From Ascidia mentula (taxonomy: Eukaryota > Chordata > Ascidiacea > Phlebobranchia > Ascidiidae): a stretch of DNA of 64,000 bases. Below, piece by piece: positions 23,025 through 34,861 of this stretch (its first letter is position 1; the number at the start of each line of letters is the position of its first letter). The translations under genes and the position numbers were made by a program. Under the pieces are notes generated by a model. That model did not search any database and was not told the origin of the DNA. It saw only the letters and a program-made list of their open reading frames with translations. Location of the stretch: NCBI GenBank assembly GCA_947561715.1, contig OX387204.1, positions 12,529,001-12,593,000 on the forward strand, written 5' to 3'.

Positions 23025-23432
23025 ATGGCTGAAAACGGCAGTATAACGTGTTCCTTTGTCATGGGAAAGTCGTTGCTATCGGGATCTGGAAAGCATACCA
23101 TTCCTCGTCTGGAATTGGAAGCGGCTTTGGATGCGGTGAAGTTGTCTCGCATAGTTAAAAAAGAATTGTGTTTAGAGGACTGCCCTTGCGTGTTTTGGAC
23201 GGATTCCTCAATCGTCCTGCAGTCATTGAACGCCGACAGCAAATGTTTTCCAGTGTTTTCGCGTAATCGTTTGGCGCAAATTGAGCGGTACACGTGTGTG
23301 CACGACTGGCGACACGTCCCTACCCACTTAAATCCGGCAGATCAAGCTTCGCGTGGAATGACGACAGAAGCATTTCTCAAGTCAGGAATGTGGCACGACG
23401 GGCCGCCGTTTTTGAAAATGAGCCCAGATTAA
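23025..23432 (+). pseudogene. BEL RNase H
   Basis: The frame reads the Pao-type RNase H: an Asp-Ala-Ser entry just upstream (near 22978-22990), IPRLELEAALDA with the catalytic Glu, and VFWTDSSIVLQ with the third acidic residue. HLNPADQASRGM at the end is a Pao hallmark. It is out of frame with the RT segment. Confidence 0.82.
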
Positions 23433-23600
23433 TGGCCCAATTTGTTTGCAAAGGAACCTGCCCACGAAGCGATTTAGAAGAGTTTTAACCTTGCCACAGA
23501 AATTGGAGTCTTTCTTACCACGCCGGTTAAAGCACCAACTGACCAGTTCATAGAATACTTTTCGTCGTGGAGACGTCTAAGGGTCGCAACTGCTTGGATT

Positions 23601-24101
23601 TTGCGTGTTCGTAAGTACCTTCAAAGAAAATCGCATAAGGAAATATGCAAATTTCCAAGTGCCTTAGTGACTGCAGAGGAGTTACGAGAGGCCGAAAACG
23701 CGCTTGTGAAATACGTACAACGCAGCACGTTTCCCCAATGGATGAAGGCGAATATAAGGTCTTCGCCAAGCGACAAGGCGTCGCCCATTTACAAGCTGGA
23801 TCCAGTACTGGTGAATGGCGTGTTGCGAGTGGGAGGAAGATTGGAAAACGCCCCAATGAGTTATGAAGCGAGTCATCCTGCAATCATTCCACACTCATTC
23901 CATCTAACATATCTGATGATCAGCGACTACCACTGCAATGAGGTAGGCCATTCCGGCGTTAATCACACGATAAATTCTATTTGTCAAAAATTTTGGATCG
24001 TTAATGCTCGGGTGGCAACACGTCGAATCCTGAGCAAGTGCCTGGTTTGTCGACGGCGTGGAGCAAGGGGCGCAGAGCAGCGCAGGTGTGGTGTGACATA
24101 A
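23601..24101 (+). pseudogene. BEL integrase N-terminal part
   Basis: The frame encodes the segment before integrase and the zinc-binding module: HPAIIPHSFHLTYLMI, YHCNEVGHSGVNHT with its two His and CLVCRRR with its two Cys. It ends about where the catalytic core should begin, cut by the 3' deletion of this copy. Confidence 0.8.
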
Positions 24102-24364
24102 GCATAGGAGAACATTTTATGTGGTAAACAGGATGTTGAATGAATCACTTTACTCGAGAATATTCGATGGATAAATCATTTCGGTCACATTATGAGGGTT
24201 TGTTTACACTTCGGAAGTTGCAAAACATTCGATGCATCTGGTAACGGGGCTTGCAAATGCTTGTTCGACACTACACACAAAACATTACGCAATACAAATG
24301 TTGGTTTCTCTGGGTATGTTACAGACACCAAAATGCGAAAAACCTTTGCCATATTTTAAGCAGG

Positions 24365-26899
24365 TACAACTGTAAGTGCCCGAAACATCATTTGCAAAAA
24401 GACACTAAAAATGGTGACAAGGAAAGTAAAAACGTTGAAGTCATAGTTGGAGTGGAAAACATTGTGGTAGTGCTGGCTAAGAGACCTTCTGTAAAGCAAA
24501 AGTATTTGAAACACCTGTTTTACTTTTTGATCGCTGAGTAACGCTTACCTGTGGAAAAAGTGAAGTTAGTTGAAGAGCTTATCGAGAACGTGGGTTTGAC
24601 CAAGATGGTATAAACAGAGGTTGGGTTAAGATTAGCAAACGCTGCTTCTCTGTTGTGAAGTCTGCTGTACTTTATAATTACACTTGTTCCTTCAATCAAC
24701 GTCACGTCATAATAAAATAGTTCATAAGCTGGAACCAATCTTTCCCACGTGATGATGAAGAAATGAAGTCCAACATTTTGTGCAGTAATTGTGACATCAC
24801 TGTTTCCTGTGGTTAATTTTTTAGACCTGAGTTCGTTGTTTAAATCTCACTTTTTGTTAACAACTCACCATAACACTCGGTGCTGTTACAACAGTAACAA
24901 CTGTTTCCATAATAATTATTATCGCAGTAACCGCGGGTTCCACAAACTGAATAAGAAGTTGAATCACATTTTCCTGCAAATTTTGTAGTGTTTAGTGGGA
25001 CTTGATGATTTTTAGTTTATTGTAACTTACCCACACAAATGATTCCATTACCAAAGTATCCCAGCTTACATGAACATGTGAAACTGCCCATTGTGTTCGT
25101 ACATATCGCCTCATTGTGACAGTTGTGCAAACCGTAAGAACATTCATCAATATCTGTAAAAAAGTTTTACTTATTTGTCTAAGTATTAATTAATGACAAA
25201 TTTAATTATTATAACCTATACAAGCTCCTCCTGAGAGCGTAAATCCAGCTCCACAACCATGAGCAGGATTCGGTGTACTTGGCGACAAGTTGGGTTAGTA
25301 GGCATTTGAGGTTCTGCAATACAGTTACCAAGACAAAAACTAAATGTTTCGAAATGAAAGGTAAAGAATGAGTTATTTTACCTGTTGGAGCTAAAATGCT
25401 CGCAGATGCAGTTCCAAGGTGGTTATAGACAACTACAGTTAGATTATAAGTTGTTGATGGCTTCAGAAACGAAAACGCTGCTTTTCTTGGAATGTGTTGA
25501 TCATAGGAAACTCCATCACCGGACAAAAATACACTTCTATATGCAACTTTGTTGCTTGTCCATGAAAAACTGAGACCGGTACCAGATTTCCAAGTTATTG
25601 ATAAGTTTCCAACAGAAGGTTGTTCAACTAATAACAATTAGATTGAACTGCAGAAGTTATATATGAGAGCCAGTCTGTGAAAATGCCAACTCCGATCCGT
25701 AGTGGAAAAAGGTTGAAAAGTCTATCGTTATATACTTACCAAATGAGTCAGACGAAAGGGAATATGTATGACATGCTCCTCTTGAATAACATTCTGTCCC
25801 TCCACAATGTTCTATGAATATTTACCCAAAAAAAACAATTTGAAACAAATAACTAGAAATGTCATATATTCCATAATTAAGGCAAAAAAGGCATTTATTC
25901 CTTATCTCGTCATATTAGCAGCAATTTTTGCAATTGATTCACAAACGACATCACTTACGAGTGCAAACGTTGCCATCCCCAATATAACAATTGTTGAAAA
26001 TACAATTGTAACTTCCCCGTGTGTTCGTGCATGCTGCGTTCGAATCACATGGATCACCTTTGCACTCGTCAATATCTGGTACAAAACCTTGATATTGTGA
26101 ATAACTGGTTCATCTGTGGATAAAAAAATTGACCAGTATGAAAAGAAATAATACCTTCTGTTTTTGCCAAGTTACTTTTTACAGAACAGCAGCATGGTAT
26201 ACTTACCACTTGTAAAACAGGTGTAAAAACTGTATACCCGCCGTTCAAACCTTCAGCACAACGACCAGGGCAAGAACTATTGCAGTATCCTAAAAACATC
26301 GATGTAAACAGAAAAAATATATTTAACTAAGTAAGGTGCGGGTATATTTTTAAATTTTTGGTTTGCGAAGCTAATCAGATGGTAAACAAATTTTTCCAAA
26401 CTTCTTGTTGGTTAAAAATTATGTTCTGGTTACGATGCAATTGAACAAATGAATCACGTTTTGTTCTGGTCTCTTTATTAATGCTATATATTCGCGGTTA
26501 ATAAAATATTGTTATGAATGCAAAAGCCATTGGGTTGAACAGCTTTTTCAACTAATATCACAAACCTTGGCAGTCGAAACCGTCGCCTACAAACCAGTCT
26601 TTGCACTGACAAGTGTAGCCCCCACTTGTGTTTATACAATTTGCCTCGACGTGACATACATGAGTTCCAAGAGTGCATTCATCAATACCTGAAAAACATC
26701 ACGTAGTTACCGACTATGAAATACTGCTTTCCAAAAATACGAGACAAAATCTCACTATTTGACCTAAAATTTTAACATATTATACTTATTGTTAGTTAGT
26801 ATTCAAAATATTCTAAAGGTAACATGAATATTTGTGCCCACCTTGACATTGGACGCATGTCACGTCAACAAACACGAACACCAGATAGGACAACATCAT
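24365..26899 (-). pseudogene. Unit C: shortened EGF/FN3 gene with several lesions
   Basis: Exons found: signal peptide 26899-26842, EGF1 26688-26566, mini-exon 26289-26207, EGF2 26075-25959, HCGG 25811-25740, FN3-2 25627-25382, linker 25313-25216, EGF3 25153-25031, Cys exon 24973-24869, FN3-3 24806-24549 and a shrunken stalk from 24488. FN3-1 and the Pro/Thr-Cys linker are gone: a deletion joins the first 33 bp of FN3-1 to the EGF2 acceptor near 26085. The mini-exon carries a 14-bp gain (frameshift), the linker a 1-bp loss (frameshift), and the stalk repeat has been deleted so that the tail is out of frame. Because all exons are phase 1-1, skipping the damaged ones could still give an open transcript, but I read it as a pseudogene. 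Confidence 0.85.
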
Positions 26900-27518
26900 G
26901 TTGGCAGAATAATTTGAGAAATAATCTCAGCTTTGCGTGACAAAACCCCTTTTCATCATCCACCAGCCGCAAAGCACTTTTTCTTCACATTTACTGAGTG
27001 TGTTGACACTTGACCAATAACCAGTCTGTTCAATCCAGAAAACATTAACGGAAACTCCCTCGTGATAATACCAAAATCGTTTTTTATGTGTACATTGATC
27101 GAAGCAAAACCAACTGTGCGATGCCACACGATATTTACTTTCCAAAACCCGTCAGACTGTCTTCGTTTGTAATAGATCCGGAATTGTCCGCCACTGAACG
27201 ACCCAAACATTTTATACATTTACATAATACCTGACACAATGAGTGGTTTGAGTTTTCTATTAAATAATCTGTCAAAGAAAACATTAGGTTTACAGGCTTT
27301 GCAGCCCAGGGATTGCAGCCTTGCCGGATCAGCCTCTTATTCCTGACATCTCGATACTGTGGCAACACGCATGTAGCTGTAATCGCCAAGGACTATAAAA
27401 TACAGTTTTCCGGAACAAACAAGACAAAAACTCACTCTTTGACCCAAAGTTTTTCATATTATACTTGTTGTGAGCTAGAATTCATAATATTCTAGGTAAC
27501 GTGAATATTTGTAACCAC
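26900..27518. other. Upstream flank of unit C
   Basis: This is the same conserved 5' flank as at 12338 and 47505. After about 27390 it jumps into sequence that normally lies between EGF1 and the signal-peptide exon, leading to the orphan exon at 27519. No gene is seen. Confidence 0.55.
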
Positions 27519-27573
27519 CTTGACATTGGACGCATGTTACAACAACAAGCACTAACATCAGATAGGAAAACAT
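27519..27573 (-). CDS. Orphan signal-peptide exon of the EGF/FN3 family
   Basis: A second first exon lies upstream of unit C: ATG at 27573, about 18 residues with a hydrophobic core ([17 protein letters not shown]), and a GTGGTT donor at the usual phase-1 position. The first of the two in-line ATG codons found in other units reads ATA here. No EGF1 exon follows within its own copy; downstream comes the promoter-side flank of unit C. It could be a leftover of a deleted gene or an alternative first exon for unit C. Confidence 0.6.
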
Positions 27574-28529
27574 TATGTTGGAAGAATATTCAGACACTGA
27601 ACCCAGCACGCGTGACAAAACCCCTATTCTTCCACCAACGACACAAAGCACGTTTTCTTCTAAACTTGACAGGGAAGTTATTAACGGATACCCCCTCGTG
27701 ATAAAACCAAAAACGATTAATCGAATTCAAACAAACTGTGCGGTGCGACAGGGTGTACATTCGACAGCCTGTCATACTGTCTTCGTTAGCAATAGATCTG
27801 AAATTGTCCGCTACTGCATGACCCAAACATTTCATACATTTTCAAGATACCTGAAACAATGAGTGGTTAATCATTTCAATCATATAAAATAAACAAACTG
27901 TTGAAGAAAAAACATTGGGTTTACAGGCTTTGAAGCCCAGGCATTGCAACCAAGCTGGAGCAGCCACTTTTTCCTGACATCTTGATACGATAGCTGTGAT
28001 CGCCAAGTAAGGAGCTGTGCAGTGGGGCGATCCAGCCAATGTGGGTTAACGTAAACTCAGTCATGCAGAATATGACCCCAGTTTCGAAACCATCTGGTTC
28101 GCAACGACTTTTTGCGGAGTGTTTTTTCCCATCAGATCTCATCAGTGCAGCTCGGTGACTGGTGACGATCTTTCCAGCTAAATTGCCAGGCGACGACTTC
28201 CACATAGTGGTGAACAAGTATTTCGTGCTTGGTTGCTCCTTCCAACATTTCTTAATGTTCGCAAAAATGCTCAATTTATATAAATGTACATGTATGTACA
28301 TATTCTTTCATTGCTTTTGTAGTATAAGGGTTGAAATAAGTCGTCTTCCCATTTTTGTATTTATCATTCCAATCTCAAAAACAACTCTTAACATAGATAA
28401 TAAAGGACAAATACGAAATTGCAAATGAGGATTTACGCAAAGTCACTCAAGCATGAAGACCCCACGCTCCACTTTTACATAACCACCTGGTTCACAAGAC
28501 AGTTCAAATAATTTGTGGAAAACATACAG
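27574..28529. other. Second copy of the upstream flank; no confident gene
   Basis: It repeats the 5' flank of the family, including the conserved block at 28160-28430. A plus-strand frame of 88 codons (28162-28428) has an equal-length counterpart at 56895-57161, but there is no other sign of a gene. It ends at the hAT remnant. Confidence 0.5.
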
Positions 28530-30017
28530 CTAAGTCAAGCAGCCACATACTGCAGCAGAGAAATACATATTACCGGCTTGCAAGATTATTGCAAATGAGA
28601 TACTTGGTCCTGGTGCAGTTAGGGAAGTAGCTAAAGTCCCCCTCTCAGACAATACAATTGCAAGATGTATCGAAGACATGTCTGTGGACATCGAAAAACT
28701 TGTTTTGGAAACTGTACGTATTAGCTGAAAATTTTCATTACAAGTAGATGAGTCGACAGACATCAGTGGACATGCTCAACTCTTGGCAAACTTACGTTTT
28801 GTGGATGGAGATTCTATTAGAGAAGACTTTTTGTTTTGCAAGAGACTGCCTGAGAACACAACAGGGGAAGAAATATTTCGTGTTACTTCAGATTATTTTG
28901 AACATGGAGGACTTGAATGGCAAAACTGTAAAAGTATTTGTACAGATGGAGCAGCAGCCATGGTCGGGCGTCACAAAGGTTTTGTGCACCGAGAAGCCTT
29001 GGTTGCAAAAACTTTGGCAGCACATCTAGCTTCTGTGCTTGGCGCTGTTGTGAGGATAGTTAATTTTGTCAAAACAAGACCACTAAAAAGTCGCACATTT
29101 GCAGGTTTATGTGAAGAAATTGGAGCAGAATACACAACTTTACTGCTTCACACGGAAGTCAGGATATATTTTTAATTGATGAAGGCTTTGATGAGGCAAA
29201 GCTGCTGGCATGCGATGATTGGTGTGCTAAGTTAGCATACATGACTGATATATTCCAACATTTAAATGAACTAAACACACGCATGCAAGGCTGAAATGAA
29301 AATCTCCTCACCAGCACAGACAAAATAAATGGATTTCGTTCAAAGGCGCAGCTTTGGCAACGACATGTGAAAAATACAGTCTTGTTATGTTCCTACTTAC
29401 CCCAAAATGTTAAAGAAATGTGAACACTGCTGATCTATGCGAGAACATAGAAAAACACTTGAAAATTCTTGAGGAGAAATTATCTTTTGATTACCATTCT
29501 GTTACCACCGAACGCTTTGACTGGGTCAGGGATCCTTACAGCTCAGCAACAGCTTTTGACAAAGTCATGACCGTACAGGAGCAAGAAAAATTTACAACTT
29601 AGACAAGATCGCTCGTTGAGATTAAGATTTTCGATGTACCTTTGGATCGATTTTGGGTGATGGCTTCCAAGGAGTTTCCTGTTGTGGCAAACAATGCTAA
29701 TTTGACTTTGTTTCCATTCTCTACAACTTATCTTTGTGAGATGAGTTTTGCAAGCATGACTGCTATAAAAGTCAATAAACGAGAACGATTGAAAACTGTG
29801 GAAGTAGAGCTTCGCGTTTGTCTTTCTTTGATTCCTGTCCGAATATCAACTTTGTGCTCATCCAAACAGGCCCAGATATCGCACTGATATAAACTGGATT
29901 GAATGGATTATAGTTGTGTTGTTTGTTTTATTGCATTATATTAAATTTCGTTTAGTATTCCGCAAGATTATTTTAATAAAACTGTGTTCCGTGGCTCAAA
30001 ATGGTTGAAAAATACTG
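28530..30017 (+). mobile_element. hAT-superfamily (ZBED5-like) transposase remnant, 5' truncated
   Basis: The right end reads, on the opposite strand, CAGTATTTTTCAACC, a typical hAT terminal inverted repeat, ending at 30017. No left repeat is found; the sequence starts abruptly within the transposase near 28530. Coding matches the domesticated-looking ZBED5/SCAND3 group: VDESTDISGHAQLLA, ICTDGAAAMVG and a C-terminal hAT dimerisation segment ([16 protein letters not shown]). Stops at about 28727, 29175, 29295 and 29600 break it. Confidence 0.8.
28748..29175 (+). pseudogene. hAT transposase catalytic core, broken
   Basis: The longest open part (28783-29175) encodes the RNase-H-like core with the first acidic residue just upstream in DESTD and CTDGAAAM further on. 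The segment before it (28545-28745, ending in a TGA) has [18 protein letters not shown] in the same general alignment. The C-terminal dimerisation region is separate at 29642-29887. The copy is inactive. Confidence 0.72.
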
Positions 30018-30374
30018 AACTACAGTACACCAAATAGTCTAATATGTATTTTGTTTACTTGAGCTTGCGTCACATGGGGCCGTATTAGAAGTTTGCTTTA
30101 CGCCATAGTTCGCTGAGTTTTGTTGTTTAGCTGAGTGGCGCTGTTTTGTTGGTAAGTCATGTTGGATTTGTGTTGCAGAAAACCGCGTTATATTTCGTAA
30201 TGCGCGTATTTCGACTCTGGAATAAACTGTACGTGGCACTGGCAGTTTAGCAAGCGCTGCCCGAGTGTGCGTCGTAACATCGTTTTCGAACTTCGTATTC
30301 GAACCTTACTTGACGGTGAGTCTTTTGGCAACTCGACATTTGCGAACTCTTTCGTCGTTCGGTGGATGGAAACA

Positions 30375-30904
30375 TGGATCCTGCCGAGGACAAACCGAAC
30401 CCTGACGATAGAGTGAATCAATGGGTGGAGCAAACATCCGAGGCTGCTCACTGTAGAACGTCGGTACCAACAGTAATGGACCCAAGTTCGTATCACCGAA
30501 CATCTGGACCCAGCAGCATTGCTTCAACGACGAGCTCTCTTCGCAGTCTTAGAGTTAGCGAGAGCAAAGTGAAGCTGCAGCTCGCTCAAGTCCAGGCTCG
30601 ACAAGAGCGAAAGCGTAGAGATGAAGCAGAAGCGAGAAAAAACCTAGAACGAGAGCTCAAGGAAAGAGAACTACGAGCGAAGAGAGAGCAGGAAGAAAGA
30701 AAATCCGCACTCGAGCGCGAACTGGCCGAGAGGGAATCCAACCGAAAACTTGAACTTGCCAAGGCCGAATTTGAGGCTTGGGAAGAAGCATCCAATGATG
30801 GGAGGTCTTGTCCTGGGATTCAACATCCTGACTTTTCTGGATCTCCGACACCTCTTGTAGACAGTTCTGGTACTAGCAAACTAGAGGGAGCCGTAAAAGC
30901 ATAG
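30375..30904 (+). pseudogene. BEL copy 2 gag N-terminus
   Basis: The frame starts at ATG 30375 (MDPAEDK) and holds the same charged coiled coil as copy 1, but reads through to a TAG at 30902-30904, 20 or so codons longer. Gag resumes at 30923. Confidence 0.75.
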
Positions 30905-31279
30905 CCGACCACAAACCCTCAGGTGGATTGCGGTGATCTTCGATGGACTACAGTCGGACAACCATGGAATCCGAGCCAATATCATGAAACTGGTCGGGCT
31001 GGACAATCACCATATAACGGAATACCCAACTTAACATATAAGCGACCTGTTCTACGTAACCGACGTGGTCAACCGGAGGTTGGTGAGCGATTTCTTCCCA
31101 AACCTATTGTCGAGAAATTCGACGGGGATCCAATGGATTATTGGAGTTTCGTCAATCGTTACCAACTTCATATAGCTGCCAGGGTCGATTCGTACGACCT
31201 AAAACTCATATATTAGTTGCAACACTGCACCAAACCCGTACATGACAAGATATAACATCATGCCGCCAATCAAAATCCG

Positions 31280-32488
31280 ATGATGGGGAATGGGATGACT
31301 CGGCGAGAATTAGACGAGAGGTATGGACAACCTCACATAATCGCGCGCCGCTGTGAAAGTCGTCTGACGGACACACCCAAGCTAAATGACAACGACCCAG
31401 AGGGTTTGAAAAGACTAGCCGTTCTTTTGCGCAACTGTTGCTCGTCCCTACAGAATATGGTAGGAACGTGTGGGATGGATTTGGTTGGGTTCATCTCCTC
31501 GGTTGCCAAGAAGTTGCCACGCAAGCTTCAGGAAAGGTGGGTCACCGTTTCACTAGGCTTCCAGGACAAAACAGGTCGTGTCGCAACGTTTAGAGACTTC
31601 GCTAGCTACGTATTTGAGCGAAGTCGTGAAGCTAATTCAGTCTTTGGAAGATGTTTGTTTCAGAACACCGCAGACCGGCCATCTAATGTTGCGACGAAAC
31701 GGCAACGAGTGGCGGTTTGCAATGTCACGACTGAAGCCCAAAAGGCCGAAAGTTTTCCGAAACGTTCAAATCAGTGCTTGTTCTGTCACAAAGCACACAA
31801 GCTTAAAGACTGCAACAACTTCAGTTACGGGAAATGTGAAGTGGAAACGTATGCGCTACTCGATTCGGGATCTAATCGGACGTTTTGTGAACGGCGGCTG
31901 GCCGAGCAGCTACAGGCAACAACGGAAGCAGGTTTACGCTTTAAAATGAGCACCATGACGACCAACGAACCGGGGGATGTCGATACAAGTTCAGTGTCAC
32001 TTGCTGTTAAGCCATTAAAAGGAGGGGAAAGTCTTTATCTGCCAGAGGTCGTGCTGGTGGACAGGATCCCAGTAGCACCAGGCAAGATGGCCAGCAAAAG
32101 AAGGTTGCAAAGCTACGAGCACTTGCGTGGAGTTGACCTGCTGACGATCGATGGAGGTTCAGTGATGCTGCTGATTGGAAACGACAACGTGATAGCACAT
32201 AGGTGCCTGGAAAGTCGCTTCGCTCCCGACCCGCGCGAATGTCCCGATGCTGTGAAGACGCCGCTAGGATGGCTACTAAAAGGCCCTTCTCTGGAAGCGT
32301 CAAGTGAGAACGTAGTTACGTCTAACTTTCTGTTGGGTACGCACGGTAGTCCTGCTGCACTGGAAGACATAATCGTTACTGATGAAGGCGAAGTGTTTCC
32401 GTCTTTAGATGCTGGGTTATGTGACGTGGAATCACTCCTCTTCTGGTTGAAAAGCAACCAAGAAGCATCAGAGTTCGGAATGAAGTAA
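31280..32488 (+). pseudogene. BEL copy 2 gag-protease fusion by deletion
   Basis: This 402-codon frame runs from gag capsid through the zinc knuckle CLFCHKAHKLKDC straight into the protease (SYGKCEVETYALLDSGSN) because the sequence between is deleted in frame. It continues through the whole protease region to LFWLKSNQEASEFGMK and stops at 32486-32488, where copy 1 reads on. It is the longest gag-pro frame in the window and has the DSG active site. Confidence 0.78.
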
Positions 32489-32492
32489 TCAC

Positions 32493-33539
32493 GTGAAGAT
32501 GTCGTCTTATGACATGATGACAGGATCAGTCGAGACTGTGGACGACCACTATCAACTTCCTCTTCCTTGGAAGCAGAGCTGCAACGTTATGCCCAACAAC
32601 TTGCCTATGGCTCAAGGTCGCTTGAAGGAACTGAAACGACGACTTCTTGGCGACCAGGCGATGTGCGAGAAGTACGTGAATAACATGAAAATTCTCTTGG
32701 AGAAAGGATACGCCGAAGAAATCTCCGAGGATCAAGTTTTGGCAAAAAATCGAATATGGTACCTCCCACATCACCCGGTGACTAATCCGAAGAAACCAGA
32801 GAAGGTTCGCATCGTGTACGATTGCGCCGCCAAGTTTGAAGGTCAGTCGTTAAATGCCAGATTAATTAAGGGACCGGATCTGGTGAATTCGCTCGTCGGG
32901 ATGCTGATGCGATTTCTCAAATGTCGCATTGCAATCGTAGCCGACATAGAGGCTATGTTCCATCAGGTGCTGGTATCTCCGCCAGACCGTGATGCACTGA
33001 GATTTTTGTGGTGGCCGGGCGGGAACATGTCCAAGACGCCGACAGCCCATCGGATGAAAGTACATTTATTCGGAGCGCGATCGTCACCGAGCTGTGCGAC
33101 GTTTTGTTTGCGTCAAACCGCCAAAGAGCATGGGAAGTTCTTTGATCCGCGAGTTGCAAGTGTCGTCCGAAACAACTTCTACGTTGATGATTGTTTGACG
33201 ACGGTCGCGGACGACACGGCCGGGATAAAATTGGTCGAGGACTTGCGAAACCTGTTAGCAACGGGTGGTTTTAAATTGACAAAATGGATATCAACAAGCA
33301 AAGCAGTGGTGAAATCGGTGCCACACGAAGAAAGGGCTAAAGCAGTACAGGACGTCGCGCTTCTTGGTCAAGTGCAGAAAAGAGTCCTGGGGATCGGTTG
33401 GAAAGTTGCTGATGACGATTTCAGGTTTAATGTCGAATTGCCTGACAAACCTCTGTCCCGTCGCGGAAAAATGGCCATAACAAATTCACTTTCAAACCTG
33501 AGAAAACGTTTCTGGGTTTCAACTTCATTTTTTTGCTGA
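32493..33539 (+). pseudogene. BEL copy 2 reverse transcriptase
   Basis: The 348-codon frame covers RIWYLPHHPVTNPKKPEKVR, VYDCAAKF, ADIEAMFHQV, FGARSSPSCA and the catalytic NNFYVDDCL. It retains the short stretch before IVYDCAAK that copy 1 has lost. It ends at STSFFC like copy 1, so the frameshift after the RT predates the split of the two copies. Confidence 0.84.
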
Positions 33540-33662
33540 CGCTTCGTCCGTCGCTCTTGGCAGCGTTTGTTACCTCAGAAGTATGGCTGAAAACGGAATT
33601 CGAGGCCACTAACCGAAGTTCCACTGGAAGCTGAAGAGGATCTGCCCCTCACCCCGAATCAT

Positions 33663-34076
33663 TTGCCGAAGATCAATCCGAGCGTTGGACTGCCACCTAC
33701 CGTGACCGCGGCAACCGACTGTTACATTCGCCGCCGTTATAGGGCGGTACAATTTCTGGCCGACGAGTTTTGGCGTCGCTGGGTGCAAGAATACCCACGT
33801 TCAATCATGTCGAGGCAAAAGTGGCATGACAAAAGGGAAAACCTTTCAATAAACGACATTGTTCTGGTGATGAAACACAACACTCCCCGGGGGCAATGGC
33901 CCCTGGGTCGAGTTCGAAGCTTGTTTCATGACACACACGGGATTATCAGGAGCGTGGAGGTGACTACGATGGCTGGGGTTGTGCGACGACCAATAGCCAA
34001 ACTTTGCGTGATTGTGCACGCAGACGGAGATACCAAACGAGCAAACGGAGATGAACACGACGGAGAAGGACTCTAA
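33663..34076 (+). pseudogene. BEL integrase C-terminal domain
   Basis: The frame encodes the C-terminal domain of BEL/Pao integrases (the DUF5641 type): ADEFWRRWVQEYP, LSINDIVLVM, QWPLGRVRSLFH and GVVRRPIAKLCVI. This is the part missing from copy 1. It is followed by about 85 bp and the polypurine tract before the 3' LTR. Confidence 0.82.
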
Positions 34077-34163
34077 AGAACGCACGCATCGCTCGAATCT
34101 TTTGTGAATGTAAAAAATTGGATTCGCATTTTATGATGCTTTTCCCATTTTGCCGGGGGAGGA

Positions 34164-34588
34164 TGTAGATTCTCGCCGCCATTTATTTGTTTACCGGTGC
34201 TGTAAGCTTAGTTACGTAATAATGAGTGCCATTGTCTTGGTCAGATGGCGGGCTTTTTTTTGTTCGTTGTGTTGGTTGTCGTTTGGCTGTGCTGCATGTG
34301 TGTTAATCTGCTGCTTTTGTAGATTCTTTTTGATTAAGGCGGTTAAACATAGTCAATATTGATTGAATTTGTAAGAAGAAGTTAATAAGGCTTGCTTTAC
34401 GCCACAGTTCGGTGAGTTTTGTTGTTTAGCTGTGTGGCGCTGTGTGGCGCTGTTTTGTTGGTAAGTCATGTTGGATTTGTGTTACAGAAAACCGCGTTAT
34501 ATTTCGTAATGCGCGTATTTCGACTCTGGAATAAACTGTACGTGGCACTGGCAGTTTAGCAAGCGCTGCCCGAGAGTGCGTCGTAACA
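34164..34588 (+). repeat. 3' LTR of BEL copy 2
   Basis: It starts TGTAGATTC after a purine run (gccgggggagga) and ends CGTAACA, followed by ggtggtgtgac host flank. It is the partner of 19029-19445. Confidence 0.9.
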
Positions 34589-34861
34589 GGTGGTGTGACA
34601 TAAGCATAGGAGAACATTTTATGTGGTAAACAGGATGTTGAATGAATCACTTTACTCGAGAATATTCGATGGATAAATCATTTCGGTCACATTATGAAGG
34701 TTTGTTTACACTTGGGTCGGAAGTTGCAAAACATTCGATGCATCTGGTAACGGGGCTTGCAAATGCTTGTTCGACACTACACACAAAACATTACGCAATA
34801 CAAATGTTGGTTTCTCTGGGTATGTTACAGACACCAAAATGGGAAAAACCTTTGCCATATT

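Larger units (their letters stand above)
19029..24093 (+). mobile_element. BEL/Pao retrotransposon copy 1, 3' truncated
   Basis: The element starts with a 417-bp LTR (19029-19445, TGTAGATTC to CGTAACA), preceded by GGTGT. Gag, protease, RT, RNase H and the N-terminal part of integrase follow, in BEL/Pao order. It ends in integrase sequence at about 24093, directly next to GGTGTGGTGTGAC host flank, so the integrase C-terminus and 3' LTR are deleted although the host junction is kept. Several in-frame stops interrupt the polyprotein (for example near 19988, 20445, 21165 and 21757). Confidence 0.88.
30094..34588 (+). mobile_element. BEL/Pao retrotransposon copy 2, 5' truncated, internally deleted
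   Basis: It begins within the 5' LTR (remnant 30094-30279) fused to the intergenic module at 30060. Gag is open to 30904. A deletion of roughly 300 bp joins the first zinc knuckle directly to the protease (near 31823). RT is at 32493-33539. A second, larger deletion joins the start of RNase H to the integrase C-terminal domain at about 33598. A polypurine run and a complete 3' LTR (34164-34588) end the element. It lacks RNase H and the integrase core. Confidence 0.88.
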
